Source: Gloeocapsa sp. DLM2.Bin57 (GTDB taxonomy: Bacteria; Cyanobacteriota; Cyanobacteriia; Cyanobacteriales; Gloeocapsaceae). Taken from it: DNA of 56,737 bases. Of the stretch, positions 1 to 7,662 are shown one piece after another. A model generated the notes under the pieces. That model did not search any database. It was not told the DNA's origin and was given only the letters and a program-made list of their open reading frames with translations. Positions within the stretch are counted from its first letter, which is position 1; the number at the start of each line of letters is the position of its first letter. The stretch spans positions 1 through 56,737 of the forward strand of contig RECR01000078.1 in the NCBI GenBank assembly GCA_007693955.1, given 5' to 3'. A program made the position numbers and the translations under genes.

Positions 1-59
1 AAGGTGAAAGACAAGAAGCCTACACCATAATCTTTGATTCGGTGTAGGAGTATGTCACC
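1..59 (+). repeat. Orphan left-end-like hairpin of a tnpB element
   Basis: Positions 19-59 match the minus strand of 54626-54586 at 39 of 41 bases, the hairpin next to the tnpB start codon near 54.6 kb. An 8-bp stem (CCTACACC 19-26, GGTGTAGG 41-48) encloses an inner AATC-TTT-GATT palindrome. As at tnpB, an ATG (52-54) follows, but here it opens only a 15-codon frame starting MSPEKLRALG that stops at 97-99. No transposase follows. Most likely a remnant or the start of a decayed element. The first 47 bases also read open in frame 3 to a TAG at 45-47, so a truncated gene end is an alternative. Confidence 0.55.
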
Positions 60-82
60 CGAAAAACTCAGAGCTTTAGGGA

Positions 83-1333
83 TTAATCCTGATGAATAGA
101 CTGGAAAAACCTAGTTAAAGATCGCCAATTGCTAAGGCGATCGCTCCGAGTTATCGGATAATTCCCCTGAATTAACCAAGAAGTTAAATAGGGTAATCCA
201 ATAACATCAGAGTCTTTATCACCTATCATTAGAGAATTAGCAAGGTCAATGTAATGTTGATCAGCGGAGGTTAAAATCATCCCTGGAGATGGTTTACGAA
301 ACAGACTAGAGCGTTGATATTCGGGTATAACAGCTTCAGGGTGATAGGGACAAAAATAGATATCTGTGAATTTAACCCCATGATCAGCGAACCATTGGCG
401 CAAATAATCATGGGTATAGTGCATATCGGTTTCTGAATATTTTCCCTTGGCTATTCCCGCTTGATTAGTAACAATAATCAGTTGATATCCCGCAGTTTGC
501 GCAGCTAGTAAAGTTGGTAAACAATCGGTCAAAATCGATACCTCGGCAACCTTACCAACATAACCAGTATCTTCAATCAAAATACCATCGCGATCGAGAA
601 AAAGTGCGGGTTGTTTAGGACGTTTAAACCACTCTGGTAGATGTTCTCCAGCATAGAAGAAATCATCAGGGATACCAATATCAATAAACTTATTACCAAA
701 AGGTAACCCATAGAGGGATTGTTTAGCTAATAATTGAGGGAACAAATCCTCTTCTAGGGAACAACGACGGACAGTTTCTCCACTAAATAAACGAGAATTT
801 CCTGCGTAAACACCACCATTAATATAACCCTCTTGTTTAGTTACGCCTTTTTCTGTAAAAGCTTGGATACACCAATGATTATCTACTTCAACAGTACCAT
901 ATCTAGCTAAATCTGTACGTAACTTTAAGCCTAGCCAGAGACTATCTGGTTGTTTTTGGGCTTGTTCAATCAAGATACTATAGGGAAAATCAAAATAAGT
1001 ATCCCCATTCAATAACAAAAACCACTCACTAGGATATTGTTGTAAAGCCTGTAAAAAAGCTCCCCCAGTACCTAATAAAGTCTCTTCAATAGCATAGCGA
1101 ATCTTAACCCCCCAGTGAGAACCATCGCCAAAGTAATCAATAATGACCTGACGACGATGACCAACTAAAAAGACAAAATCCCGCAAACCTTGACGACTTA
1201 AAAATAAGATTTGCCATTCCAAAAAAGGTAAATTACCAATTTGTACCATTGGTTTGGGGTTATCTCCCGCTAGATGAGCTAGACGAGTTCCCAAACCTCC
1301 TGCTAATATATATACTACTAGGTTATTCTCCAT
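83..1333 (-). CDS. hddC-gmhB: Heptose-1-phosphate guanylyltransferase / heptose bisphosphate phosphatase fusion
   Basis: Two enzymes are joined in one 416-aa protein. Residues 1 to about 235 are a sugar-nucleotidyltransferase with the signature ILAGGLGTRL and KPM motif, as in HddC, which makes GDP-heptose. Residues from about 240 to the end are a HAD phosphatase like GmhB: DRDG near residue 246, TNQAG, and MIGDKDSDV. In GmhB a zinc is held by CxH and CxC motifs; here CPYH is kept but the two later cysteines are absent. Last gene of a five-gene minus-strand operon; its start overlaps the gmhA end by 11 bp. The neighbours gmhA and hddA support heptose rather than mannose or glucose as substrate. 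The fusion puts pathway steps 3 and 4 in one chain. Confidence 0.85.
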   Translation of the reverse strand: MENNLVVYILAGGLGTRLAHLAGDNPKPMVQIGNLPFLEWQILFLSRQGLRDFVFLVGHRRQVIIDYFGDGSHWGVKIRYAIEETLLGTGGAFLQALQQYPSEWFLLLNGDTYFDFPYSILIEQAQKQPDSLWLGLKLRTDLARYGTVEVDNHWCIQAFTEKGVTKQEGYINGGVYAGNSRLFSGETVRRCSLEEDLFPQLLAKQSLYGLPFGNKFIDIGIPDDFFYAGEHLPEWFKRPKQPALFLDRDGILIEDTGYVGKVAEVSILTDCLPTLLAAQTAGYQLIIVTNQAGIAKGKYSETDMHYTHDYLRQWFADHGVKFTDIYFCPYHPEAVIPEYQRSSLFRKPSPGMILTSADQHYIDLANSLMIGDKDSDVIGLPYLTSWLIQGNYPITRSDRLSNWRSLTRFFQSIHQD

Positions 1334-1907
1334 CGGGAAATAATTGCCCCTCGATTAGTTGACAATAGATATGACCGAGCAGAATATGTACCTCTTGAAT
1401 GCGCGCTGTATCCCGAGAAGGTACAGTAAACAAATAATCCGCGTAAGCTTTTAGTTTACCTCCACCTTCACCCGTGAGAGCTACGGTGGTCATACCTAGA
1501 GATTTAGCAGTTTCTAAAGCTAAAACCACGTTGCGAGAATTTCCCGAAGTGGATAAACCTATGACAACATCTCCCTGACGTCCTACTCCCCGAATAAGAC
1601 GACTATATATTTCCTCATAGGCATAATCGTTAGCTACAGCAGTTAAATAAGAAGTATTACAATGGAGAGCTTCAGCAGGAAGGGGAGCACGATCCTTATA
1701 AAAACGTCCCGCTAATTCAGCCGAGAGATGTTGTGCATCAGCAGCACTCCCACCATTACCACAAAATAGTACTTTATTACCTTGTTTGAGAGCAGCTACC
1801 GTAGATTCTGCACATTCTTGCAGACGAGAAATTAATTCTTCATCTTCAAGAATACTTTTTTTAATATAGATTGAAGTCGTAATCGCCTCTTTAATTTGTT
1901 CTTTCAT
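1323..1907 (-). CDS. gmhA: Sedoheptulose-7-phosphate isomerase
   Basis: A SIS-domain isomerase of 194 aa, the usual GmhA length. It converts sedoheptulose 7-phosphate to D-glycero-D-manno-heptose 7-phosphate, the first step of nucleotide-heptose synthesis in the cytosol. Visible motifs are CGNGGSAADAQH, LSTSGNSRNV and the C-terminal EVHILLGHIYC helix that supplies active-site residues. The start codon overlaps the stop of hddA (ATGA), and the end overlaps the hddC-gmhB fusion by 11 bp, so the three genes are probably translationally coupled. The alternative, a DnaA-initiator-associating DiaA-type SIS protein, is unlikely in this context. Confidence 0.92.
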   Translation of the reverse strand: MKEQIKEAITTSIYIKKSILEDEELISRLQECAESTVAALKQGNKVLFCGNGGSAADAQHLSAELAGRFYKDRAPLPAEALHCNTSYLTAVANDYAYEEIYSRLIRGVGRQGDVVIGLSTSGNSRNVVLALETAKSLGMTTVALTGEGGGKLKAYADYLFTVPSRDTARIQEVHILLGHIYCQLIEGQLFPDGE

Positions 1908-2935
1908 CGTAAATTGCTTCTCCAGCTTAAAACACCATCTTCGACAAACTGAAAACGTCGGAACTCACCACCAAACCTTTGTAGGGTTTCGATTACCGCA
2001 TATCTAGTATTACCAGGACAGAATAACATCATAAAACCACCACCACCAGCTCCTGATACTTTTCCTCCACTACTACCCGCATCACGAGCAGCTTGATAAA
2101 TTTCATCAATCAGAGGATTAGAGACTTTACTAGAGGTTTGTTTTTTATAATTCCAGCCAAAATCGAGGATTTTACCTATAGATTCTAAATCACCTTTTAA
2201 TAATGATTCTTTCATAGCAAAAGCTTGCTCTTTTAATTGGTGCATTGCTTCTAGAGAGGCTTGATTTTCTGACTTAATTACAGCACTTTGAGCAGAAATA
2301 ATATCAGAAGAATAACGACTAATACCAGAAAAGTAAAGTACTAAACTAAGTTCTAACTCATTAACAATACTTTTTTTAACTCTTAAGGGGTTAACGATGA
2401 CACGATCTTCAGCGAAAAACTCGATAAAATTAAAGCCACCAAAAGTAGCCGCATACTGATCTTGTTTTCCACCCGCCATAGCTAAATCTACTCTCTCGAT
2501 TTCATAGGCTAAATGAGCCATATCATATTCACCTAGAGGTAATTTGAGCCATTCACTAAAAGCTGCTAAAATAGCTACTACTAGGGTAGAAGAAGAGCCT
2601 AAACCTGAGCCTGCAGGAGCATCTACATAGGTAGTCAGTTCAAAAGCTAGGGGTTTATCAATATAATCCTTAACAATTCGATTATAGACACCTTTTAATA
2701 AGGTTAATTCCCCATCTAAAGGTAAAACCTTACTACTAGTTAATTCTACTCGTTCTCCCCTATCTAGAGAATGAAAAACAATCTTATCATCATCTCTAGG
2801 TTGAATCGAGGCGTAAGCGTATAAACTAATCGTAGCGTTTAAAATAGCACCGCCAAACTTCTCAGAATAGGGGCTAACATCTGTTCCACCGCCACCTAAT
2901 CCTAATCTCAGGGGGGCTCTAGCTCGAAAATACAT
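1904..2935 (-). CDS. hddA: D-glycero-alpha-D-manno-heptose 7-phosphate kinase
   Basis: A GHMP-family kinase of 343 aa. The N-terminal RAPLRLGLGGGGTDV motif is typical of HddA and fucokinase-type enzymes. The ATP-binding loop PAGSGLGSSSTL lies near residue 110 and the C-terminal GHMP motif GAGGGGFMML near residue 300. HddA phosphorylates heptose 7-phosphate at C1 in the GDP-heptose branch, distinct from the ADP-heptose (HldE) branch of LPS. It overlaps gmhA by 4 bp and lies 66 bp after the dehydratase gene, a gap that contains a hairpin (2968-2992). Confidence 0.88.
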   Translation of the reverse strand: MYFRARAPLRLGLGGGGTDVSPYSEKFGGAILNATISLYAYASIQPRDDDKIVFHSLDRGERVELTSSKVLPLDGELTLLKGVYNRIVKDYIDKPLAFELTTYVDAPAGSGLGSSSTLVVAILAAFSEWLKLPLGEYDMAHLAYEIERVDLAMAGGKQDQYAATFGGFNFIEFFAEDRVIVNPLRVKKSIVNELELSLVLYFSGISRYSSDIISAQSAVIKSENQASLEAMHQLKEQAFAMKESLLKGDLESIGKILDFGWNYKKQTSSKVSNPLIDEIYQAARDAGSSGGKVSGAGGGGFMMLFCPGNTRYAVIETLQRFGGEFRRFQFVEDGVLSWRSNLR

Positions 2936-2967
2936 AAAATTTACTCCTATTTAGGATAATTAAGCAT

Positions 2968-2992
2968 GATTCAACCTAATTTAGGCTGAATC
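2968..2992. other. Intra-operon hairpin
   Basis: GATTCA pairs with TGAATC and inside it CCTAA pairs with TTAGG, separated by one mismatch, giving a nearly continuous stem in the 66-bp gap between the dehydratase gene and hddA. Read on the plus strand it is followed by a run of six T (about 2997-3002), the shape of a terminator for antisense transcription. On the operon strand no T tract follows, so it may instead be an mRNA processing or stability element. Confidence 0.4.
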
Positions 2993-3001
2993 CCTGGTTT
3001 T

Positions 3002-4030
3002 TTAGCGATTATTGAGAAATTCTCGACCTTGATTTACTTTAGTACGCCAATAATCGAGTAAATCTTTCATGGTTTGTTCAAAGCTAATCTCTGGTTTCCA
3101 ACCTGTGTGATTTTTAAATTTACTCGTGTCAGGTATCTGTAAATCAGCGTCAATGGGTCTTAATCTGGCTGGATCTACTTCTATTTTGATATCTTTTCTC
3201 GTAGAAGCTTTGAGGAGATAATCTAACATATCTTTTACACTACATGAGTAATCACCGCCAATGTTATAACATTCTCCACCCTGTGGATCTACGGTAACCA
3301 ACATATAATAAGCTTTGACAGCATCCCGCACATCAGCCCAAGTACGCATAGAGTCTAAATTACCAACTTTAACTACAGGAGGTATTCGACCTGCTTCAAT
3401 CATCGCTATCTGTTTAGCAAAGGTTGACTCAGCAAAAACATCACCCCGTCTTGGCCCTGTGTGGGTAAACATTCTGGTGGTCATGACGATCATGTTATAA
3501 GCTTCAGCGTAATAACGACCCACTAAATCAGTTCCCGCTTTAGAGATAGCGTAGGGGGATGCGGGGTGAAATGTTGTCTCTTCCTTAATGGGGACTTTCT
3601 CTTTAGGAACGCGTCCAAACACTTCAGAAGATGCACAAACATGTATGACTGGTATGTTACCACTAGCTTCTTGATAGTCTTTGAGACATTCTAATAAGCG
3701 CGCAGTTCCCAAAATATTGACATCCATAGTGTCTATGGGTGAGGTAAAAGAGGTTTGGGGATAACTTTGCGCAGCTAAATGAAAAACATAATCAGGTTGG
3801 GAAATCCCGACTATTTTACGTAAGGAGATTTCGTCTTTGAGATCACCGTATAATAATTGGATTCTTTCTTTAGCGTTTACTTTAGGTAATAAGTGCTCAA
3901 TATTATCGAGAGGACTACGCCATCTGCAAGTTCCATATATTTCCCAATCAGTATTTTCTAATAAGAAATCAGCTAAATGAGAACCAACCATCCCGGTGAT
4001 ACCAGTTATTAAGGCTCTTTTTGCGGTCAT
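3002..4030 (-). CDS. GDP-mannose 4,6-dehydratase-like protein (probable GDP-heptose dehydratase)
   Basis: An extended short-chain dehydrogenase of 342 aa. It has the nucleotide-binding motif TGITGMVGSH at the N-terminus, the catalytic YxxxK as SPYAISKAG, and the GMD-like segment TRMFTHTGPRRGD. GMD enzymes dehydrate GDP-mannose to GDP-4-keto-6-deoxymannose. Lying in an operon with hddA, gmhA and hddC, the substrate is more likely GDP-D-glycero-D-manno-heptose, as for DmhA in 6-deoxy-heptose synthesis; that is inference. Its start overlaps the end of the upstream epimerase gene by 4 bp. Confidence 0.8.
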   Translation of the reverse strand: MTAKRALITGITGMVGSHLADFLLENTDWEIYGTCRWRSPLDNIEHLLPKVNAKERIQLLYGDLKDEISLRKIVGISQPDYVFHLAAQSYPQTSFTSPIDTMDVNILGTARLLECLKDYQEASGNIPVIHVCASSEVFGRVPKEKVPIKEETTFHPASPYAISKAGTDLVGRYYAEAYNMIVMTTRMFTHTGPRRGDVFAESTFAKQIAMIEAGRIPPVVKVGNLDSMRTWADVRDAVKAYYMLVTVDPQGGECYNIGGDYSCSVKDMLDYLLKASTRKDIKIEVDPARLRPIDADLQIPDTSKFKNHTGWKPEISFEQTMKDLLDYWRTKVNQGREFLNNR

Positions 4031-4902
4031 ACTTGATCTTCTCCACTAAATTCTCTGGCGATCGCTTGTTCAACTGTTGTTGGTTGTCTTCCCAATAAAC
4101 GAGTTAGACGCTGTGTATCCATGGAGATTAAACGAGGTCTAGCTCGGAAGAAGTCTTCTTTTGGTTCAACTTTAGTTAACATTAGATTAGGATATACCAG
4201 ATTTTTGAACATTGTGGCAAATTGCCAACGAGAAACTGGTATCGAGCTACCAACATTGATAACTTTATCATAGATATCTGACCAAGCATCACAGTACCTT
4301 TCTACTGCCGCTTTAACGTCTTCTATATAAACGATACATCTATCAAAGGGATCAAATATTTCGGCTGCTTGATTAGTAAGAGCACATTGAGTTAAATATT
4401 TAGTAAATTTATCATCCCGCCAAAAGACATAAGATAGTCTGATTACTTTTACCTCGCCTAGGGGTAATAATAGCGCTTCTGCTTCTGCTTTCATTTGAGC
4501 GTATTCCCCTAAAGGTTGTAGAGTAACATCTTCGATAAATGGTGCTTCTCCAGGTTGACTAGGACCATATACCGTATCAGAGGAAAAGAATAAAACGCGA
4601 GCTCCTCTATCTAAACAGCGTTGGGCGAATTCTACTGTCCCCTCTACGTTAACCTGTCTAGCTAAAGTATATTCTTTTTGACATTTATCTGGAGACGATA
4701 TAGCCGCGGCTAAGACAATTAAATGATCATCAGTAATTAAATCATAATCAAACTCTGAGGGGTTGGTTAAATCTAATAACCAGTATTTATCTTGTTTACG
4801 TGAAGATATCCCCTCAAAGTCAATATTTTTTTGTCGAAAAGAGTCAGCGATTCGGGAGATGATTCCTCCCCCAATTCCCACGAGTACAGGTTTTAATAAC
4901 AT
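4027..4902 (-). CDS. NAD-dependent epimerase/reductase of the extended SDR family
   Basis: A protein of 291 aa with a divergent Rossmann start (VLVGIGGGIISRIADSF), a central SSDTVYGP motif and YAQMKAEAE as the YxxxK pair. The C-terminal half is substrate-binding and poorly conserved. As first gene of the heptose operon, coupled by a 4-bp overlap to the GMD-like dehydratase, it probably reduces or epimerises the 4-keto sugar that enzyme produces. The exact product stereochemistry cannot be read from sequence. Confidence 0.7.
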   Translation of the reverse strand: MLLKPVLVGIGGGIISRIADSFRQKNIDFEGISSRKQDKYWLLDLTNPSEFDYDLITDDHLIVLAAAISSPDKCQKEYTLARQVNVEGTVEFAQRCLDRGARVLFFSSDTVYGPSQPGEAPFIEDVTLQPLGEYAQMKAEAEALLLPLGEVKVIRLSYVFWRDDKFTKYLTQCALTNQAAEIFDPFDRCIVYIEDVKAAVERYCDAWSDIYDKVINVGSSIPVSRWQFATMFKNLVYPNLMLTKVEPKEDFFRARPRLISMDTQRLTRLLGRQPTTVEQAIAREFSGEDQV

Positions 4903-4922
4903 AGCGTGAAAGGTTCTTTTTT

Positions 4923-4960
4923 GAGCTAACCTAGTTTAGAATATTCTGCAGGGTAAGCTC
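4923..4960 (-). promoter_or_regulatory. Leader hairpin of the heptose operon
   Basis: GAGCTAACC (4923-4931) and GGTAAGCTC (4952-4960) pair with one A-A mismatch, enclosing 20 nt, about 20 bp upstream of the first start codon. On the operon strand this would sit in the 5' leader. No clear promoter boxes could be assigned. Confidence 0.3.
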
Positions 4961-5020
4961 ATCTAATTTGGGATAAATTGTACTTGACAAAAAAGACCCC
5001 AAAAATTTCTGAACACGAAC

Positions 5021-5061
5021 CACACTCCCCTATCTCTTGCTTAGTAAAGATTTTAAAGTGT
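5021..5061 (+). repeat. Dispersed intergenic repeat, copy 1
   Basis: Begins CACACTCCCCTATCTCTT and matches 29457-29497 in the same orientation at 37 of 41 positions; all four differences are transitions. Both copies are intergenic. No coding potential and no strong hairpin. Confidence 0.65.
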
Positions 5062-5077
5062 TTCTGGAGAGTTTAAC

Positions 5078-7660
5078 CTATTCCCTATTCCCTAACTCTA
5101 AATTTACACGATGAATATGTAAGAGAGAAAACTCTTGGTTACTCACTCGGTTTAACATATAGATTAGGTGTTGGGGAGTTAGGATAGTACCATCATGATG
5201 ACAACTACCACGATAACGAAGGGTAACTGATTCAGGGGTAGATTCTGTTAAACTTAGTTCAAATAGGCGATCGCGTAGATTGACGGTAACCTGTTTACCC
5301 GATTTGGTGCGTTTTTCCCAGAGAATCTCGGAACTATCTTTGATTGCTTGTAACCAATTTTCCCACTGACTAGGAGTAACAGAATTAGAAGTAGTTACCG
5401 TAACTAAATATTCAGCAGCTACTAATAAGACATTAGCCGCAGGAGATTTTAACTCCACCTCTTCGACGCGATAAACTGGTAATTCTGGGGGTAAATGGGT
5501 TGTTAAGCTGTTATGAAACTCTTCAGGTGAGATAAAGCTTTTTAACTCAAAATCAACAATTTCCCCACTACTAGTAGCCCCCAAAGCCAAAGCGTGGGCG
5601 ATGGAGATGCGAGGAGAAGGATGATAACCACCCGAAAAAGAGATAGGAAGACTCCCACGACGGATAACACGATCAAACAGACGCATTAAATCTAGATGAC
5701 TGATTAAAGCCATTTCACCAGTTTTAGCAAACCATACCCGTAAACGTTGAACACGCTTCGTATCTGGTTGAAAATGTCCCCCAAACTCAGGGATAGGAGG
5801 AGGTGTAATCACAATATTATGACCAAAATCTGTACCACAAACACCACAGAGAGAACAGCGATCGAAGGCGCAATCAGGTACAGTGGCTGCTTCTAAAGCC
5901 TTTTTCAGGTCATCTTTGAGCCATTTTTTATCTATACCTGTATCTAAATGATCCCAAGGTAAAGGCGCGTCTAATGCTGCGTCTCCTTGGGTTTCCATGA
6001 TATTCCATTCCCCTTCTTCTACTTGGCGATATTTCCAGGTTAACCCACCTTCGGCGATCGCCAATTCCCACGCGCCATAGGCTTTTTCGAGGTTTTCCCA
6101 CCAAGCATCCATACCCGCGCCCAATTCCCAAGCTCGTTTAATCACAGGGGCTAACCTTCTATCTCCTCTCCCAACAAAATCTTCCATCGCCGAGATGCGC
6201 ACATCGGTATAATTAGCTTTAACTCCCGAGATACCTTTAAAAGCTTGTTTGAGTAATTCTTGTTTACGTTTAAATTCAGATGTCGAGACGGAATGCCATT
6301 GAAAAGGGGTATGGGGTTTTGGGGTAAAATTAGAGATAGTCAGGTTAAATTGTACTTTACGTTTACCCTTGATTTTGCACTCTTGTTGTAACCAGGAGAC
6401 AGTTTCGGCGATTCCTAAAACGTCTAAATCTGTTTCTCCTGGTAACCCAATCATAAAATAGAGTTTAATTTTTTCCCAACCTTGTTCAACCGCGGTTTTA
6501 ATTCCTTGGAGTAACTCTGCGTTAGTTAAACCCTTATTAATCACATCCCGCATTCTTTGTGTTCCCGCTTCTGGTGCAAAAGTTAAACCAGATTGACGCG
6601 TTCCACCGATAATATTAGCAATATTTTCATCAAAGCGATCGACTCGTTGACTAGGTAGAGACAGAGAGATGTTCTCGTCTTTGAGACGGTTTTTGATTTC
6701 CATTCCCACCGCGGGGAGAGAAAGATAATCTGAACAACTCAAGGATAATAAAGAAAATTCATTATATCCCGTAGCGCGCATTCCCTTTTCAATCGCGTTA
6801 ATCACTTTTTCGGGTTCGACATCTCGCGCAGGACGTGTTAACATACCTGGTTGACAGAACCTGCAACCGCGAGTACAACCCCTTCTTATCTCTACTACTA
6901 GGCGATCGTGGATTGTTTCGATATAGGGGACTAAACCAATGGCGTATTCTGGGTCTGGTTGTGCTACTCTACGTAATATTTTAGCTGGTACATCTGAACG
7001 TAGGGGATATACCGAACCATCTTCAGACATTGCGTAGAATTGGGGTACATATACTCCCTTAACTTGGGCTAGGGATAGTAATAATTCTTCTCTGTTACTT
7101 TGTTTAGCTTTTTCTGTAGCGATTACTTCCCCTATTTCTGGTAAGACTTCTTCACCATCTCCTAAGACGATAAAATCAAAGAAATCCGCGTAGGGTTCCG
7201 GGTTAGAGGTAGCGGTTTGTCCACCTGCAAAGATTAAGGGATAATTAGTTGAATTTCTTTCTTTCCAGGTTAGGGGTATCTTAGCTAGAGAGAGCATTTC
7301 TAAGATATTAGTTGCTCCTAACTCATAGCTAAGACTAAAGCCTAGTATATCAAAATCTGTCAAAGGGCGACGAGATTCTAGGGCGAATAGAGGGGTATTA
7401 GTATCTTTAAGTTTTTGGGCAAAATCTAAAGCAGGTAGATAGGTGCGATCGCAGAGTTGTCCTGTTTGCTCATTAAGGATATTATAAAGAATGATATGAC
7501 CTAGATTAGATGCTCCCAACTCGTAGATTTCTGGATAAGTTAACACCCAGCGTACTTGAGAGTTTGACCAAGGTTTATGTTTAGCGCCTAATTCATTACC
7601 CAAATAGCGCGCGGGTTTGTTAATATCTGGGGTTAAAAGTTGCTCCAAGGCGATAGTCAT
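5078..7660 (-). CDS. B12-binding-like radical SAM protein fused to DUF2344
   Basis: An 860-aa protein of the TIGR03960 type. The N-terminal part, to about residue 230, is a degenerate B12-binding-like domain. The radical SAM core follows with the cluster motif RRGCTRGCRFC (CxxxCxxC) and the glycine-rich MIGLPGETD segment. A cysteine-rich patch (CAFDRCSLCGVCG) lies near residue 600 and may hold a second Fe-S cluster. The last about 230 residues are DUF2344 (TIGR03936), with SGGYHPSPRIS; in many bacteria this is a separate gene. The substrate is unknown. The start lies 2 bp after the stop of the ankyrin gene, so the two are cotranscribed. Confidence 0.88.
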   Translation of the reverse strand: MTIALEQLLTPDINKPARYLGNELGAKHKPWSNSQVRWVLTYPEIYELGASNLGHIILYNILNEQTGQLCDRTYLPALDFAQKLKDTNTPLFALESRRPLTDFDILGFSLSYELGATNILEMLSLAKIPLTWKERNSTNYPLIFAGGQTATSNPEPYADFFDFIVLGDGEEVLPEIGEVIATEKAKQSNREELLLSLAQVKGVYVPQFYAMSEDGSVYPLRSDVPAKILRRVAQPDPEYAIGLVPYIETIHDRLVVEIRRGCTRGCRFCQPGMLTRPARDVEPEKVINAIEKGMRATGYNEFSLLSLSCSDYLSLPAVGMEIKNRLKDENISLSLPSQRVDRFDENIANIIGGTRQSGLTFAPEAGTQRMRDVINKGLTNAELLQGIKTAVEQGWEKIKLYFMIGLPGETDLDVLGIAETVSWLQQECKIKGKRKVQFNLTISNFTPKPHTPFQWHSVSTSEFKRKQELLKQAFKGISGVKANYTDVRISAMEDFVGRGDRRLAPVIKRAWELGAGMDAWWENLEKAYGAWELAIAEGGLTWKYRQVEEGEWNIMETQGDAALDAPLPWDHLDTGIDKKWLKDDLKKALEAATVPDCAFDRCSLCGVCGTDFGHNIVITPPPIPEFGGHFQPDTKRVQRLRVWFAKTGEMALISHLDLMRLFDRVIRRGSLPISFSGGYHPSPRISIAHALALGATSSGEIVDFELKSFISPEEFHNSLTTHLPPELPVYRVEEVELKSPAANVLLVAAEYLVTVTTSNSVTPSQWENWLQAIKDSSEILWEKRTKSGKQVTVNLRDRLFELSLTESTPESVTLRYRGSCHHDGTILTPQHLIYMLNRVSNQEFSLLHIHRVNLELGNRE

Positions 7661-7662
7661 AT

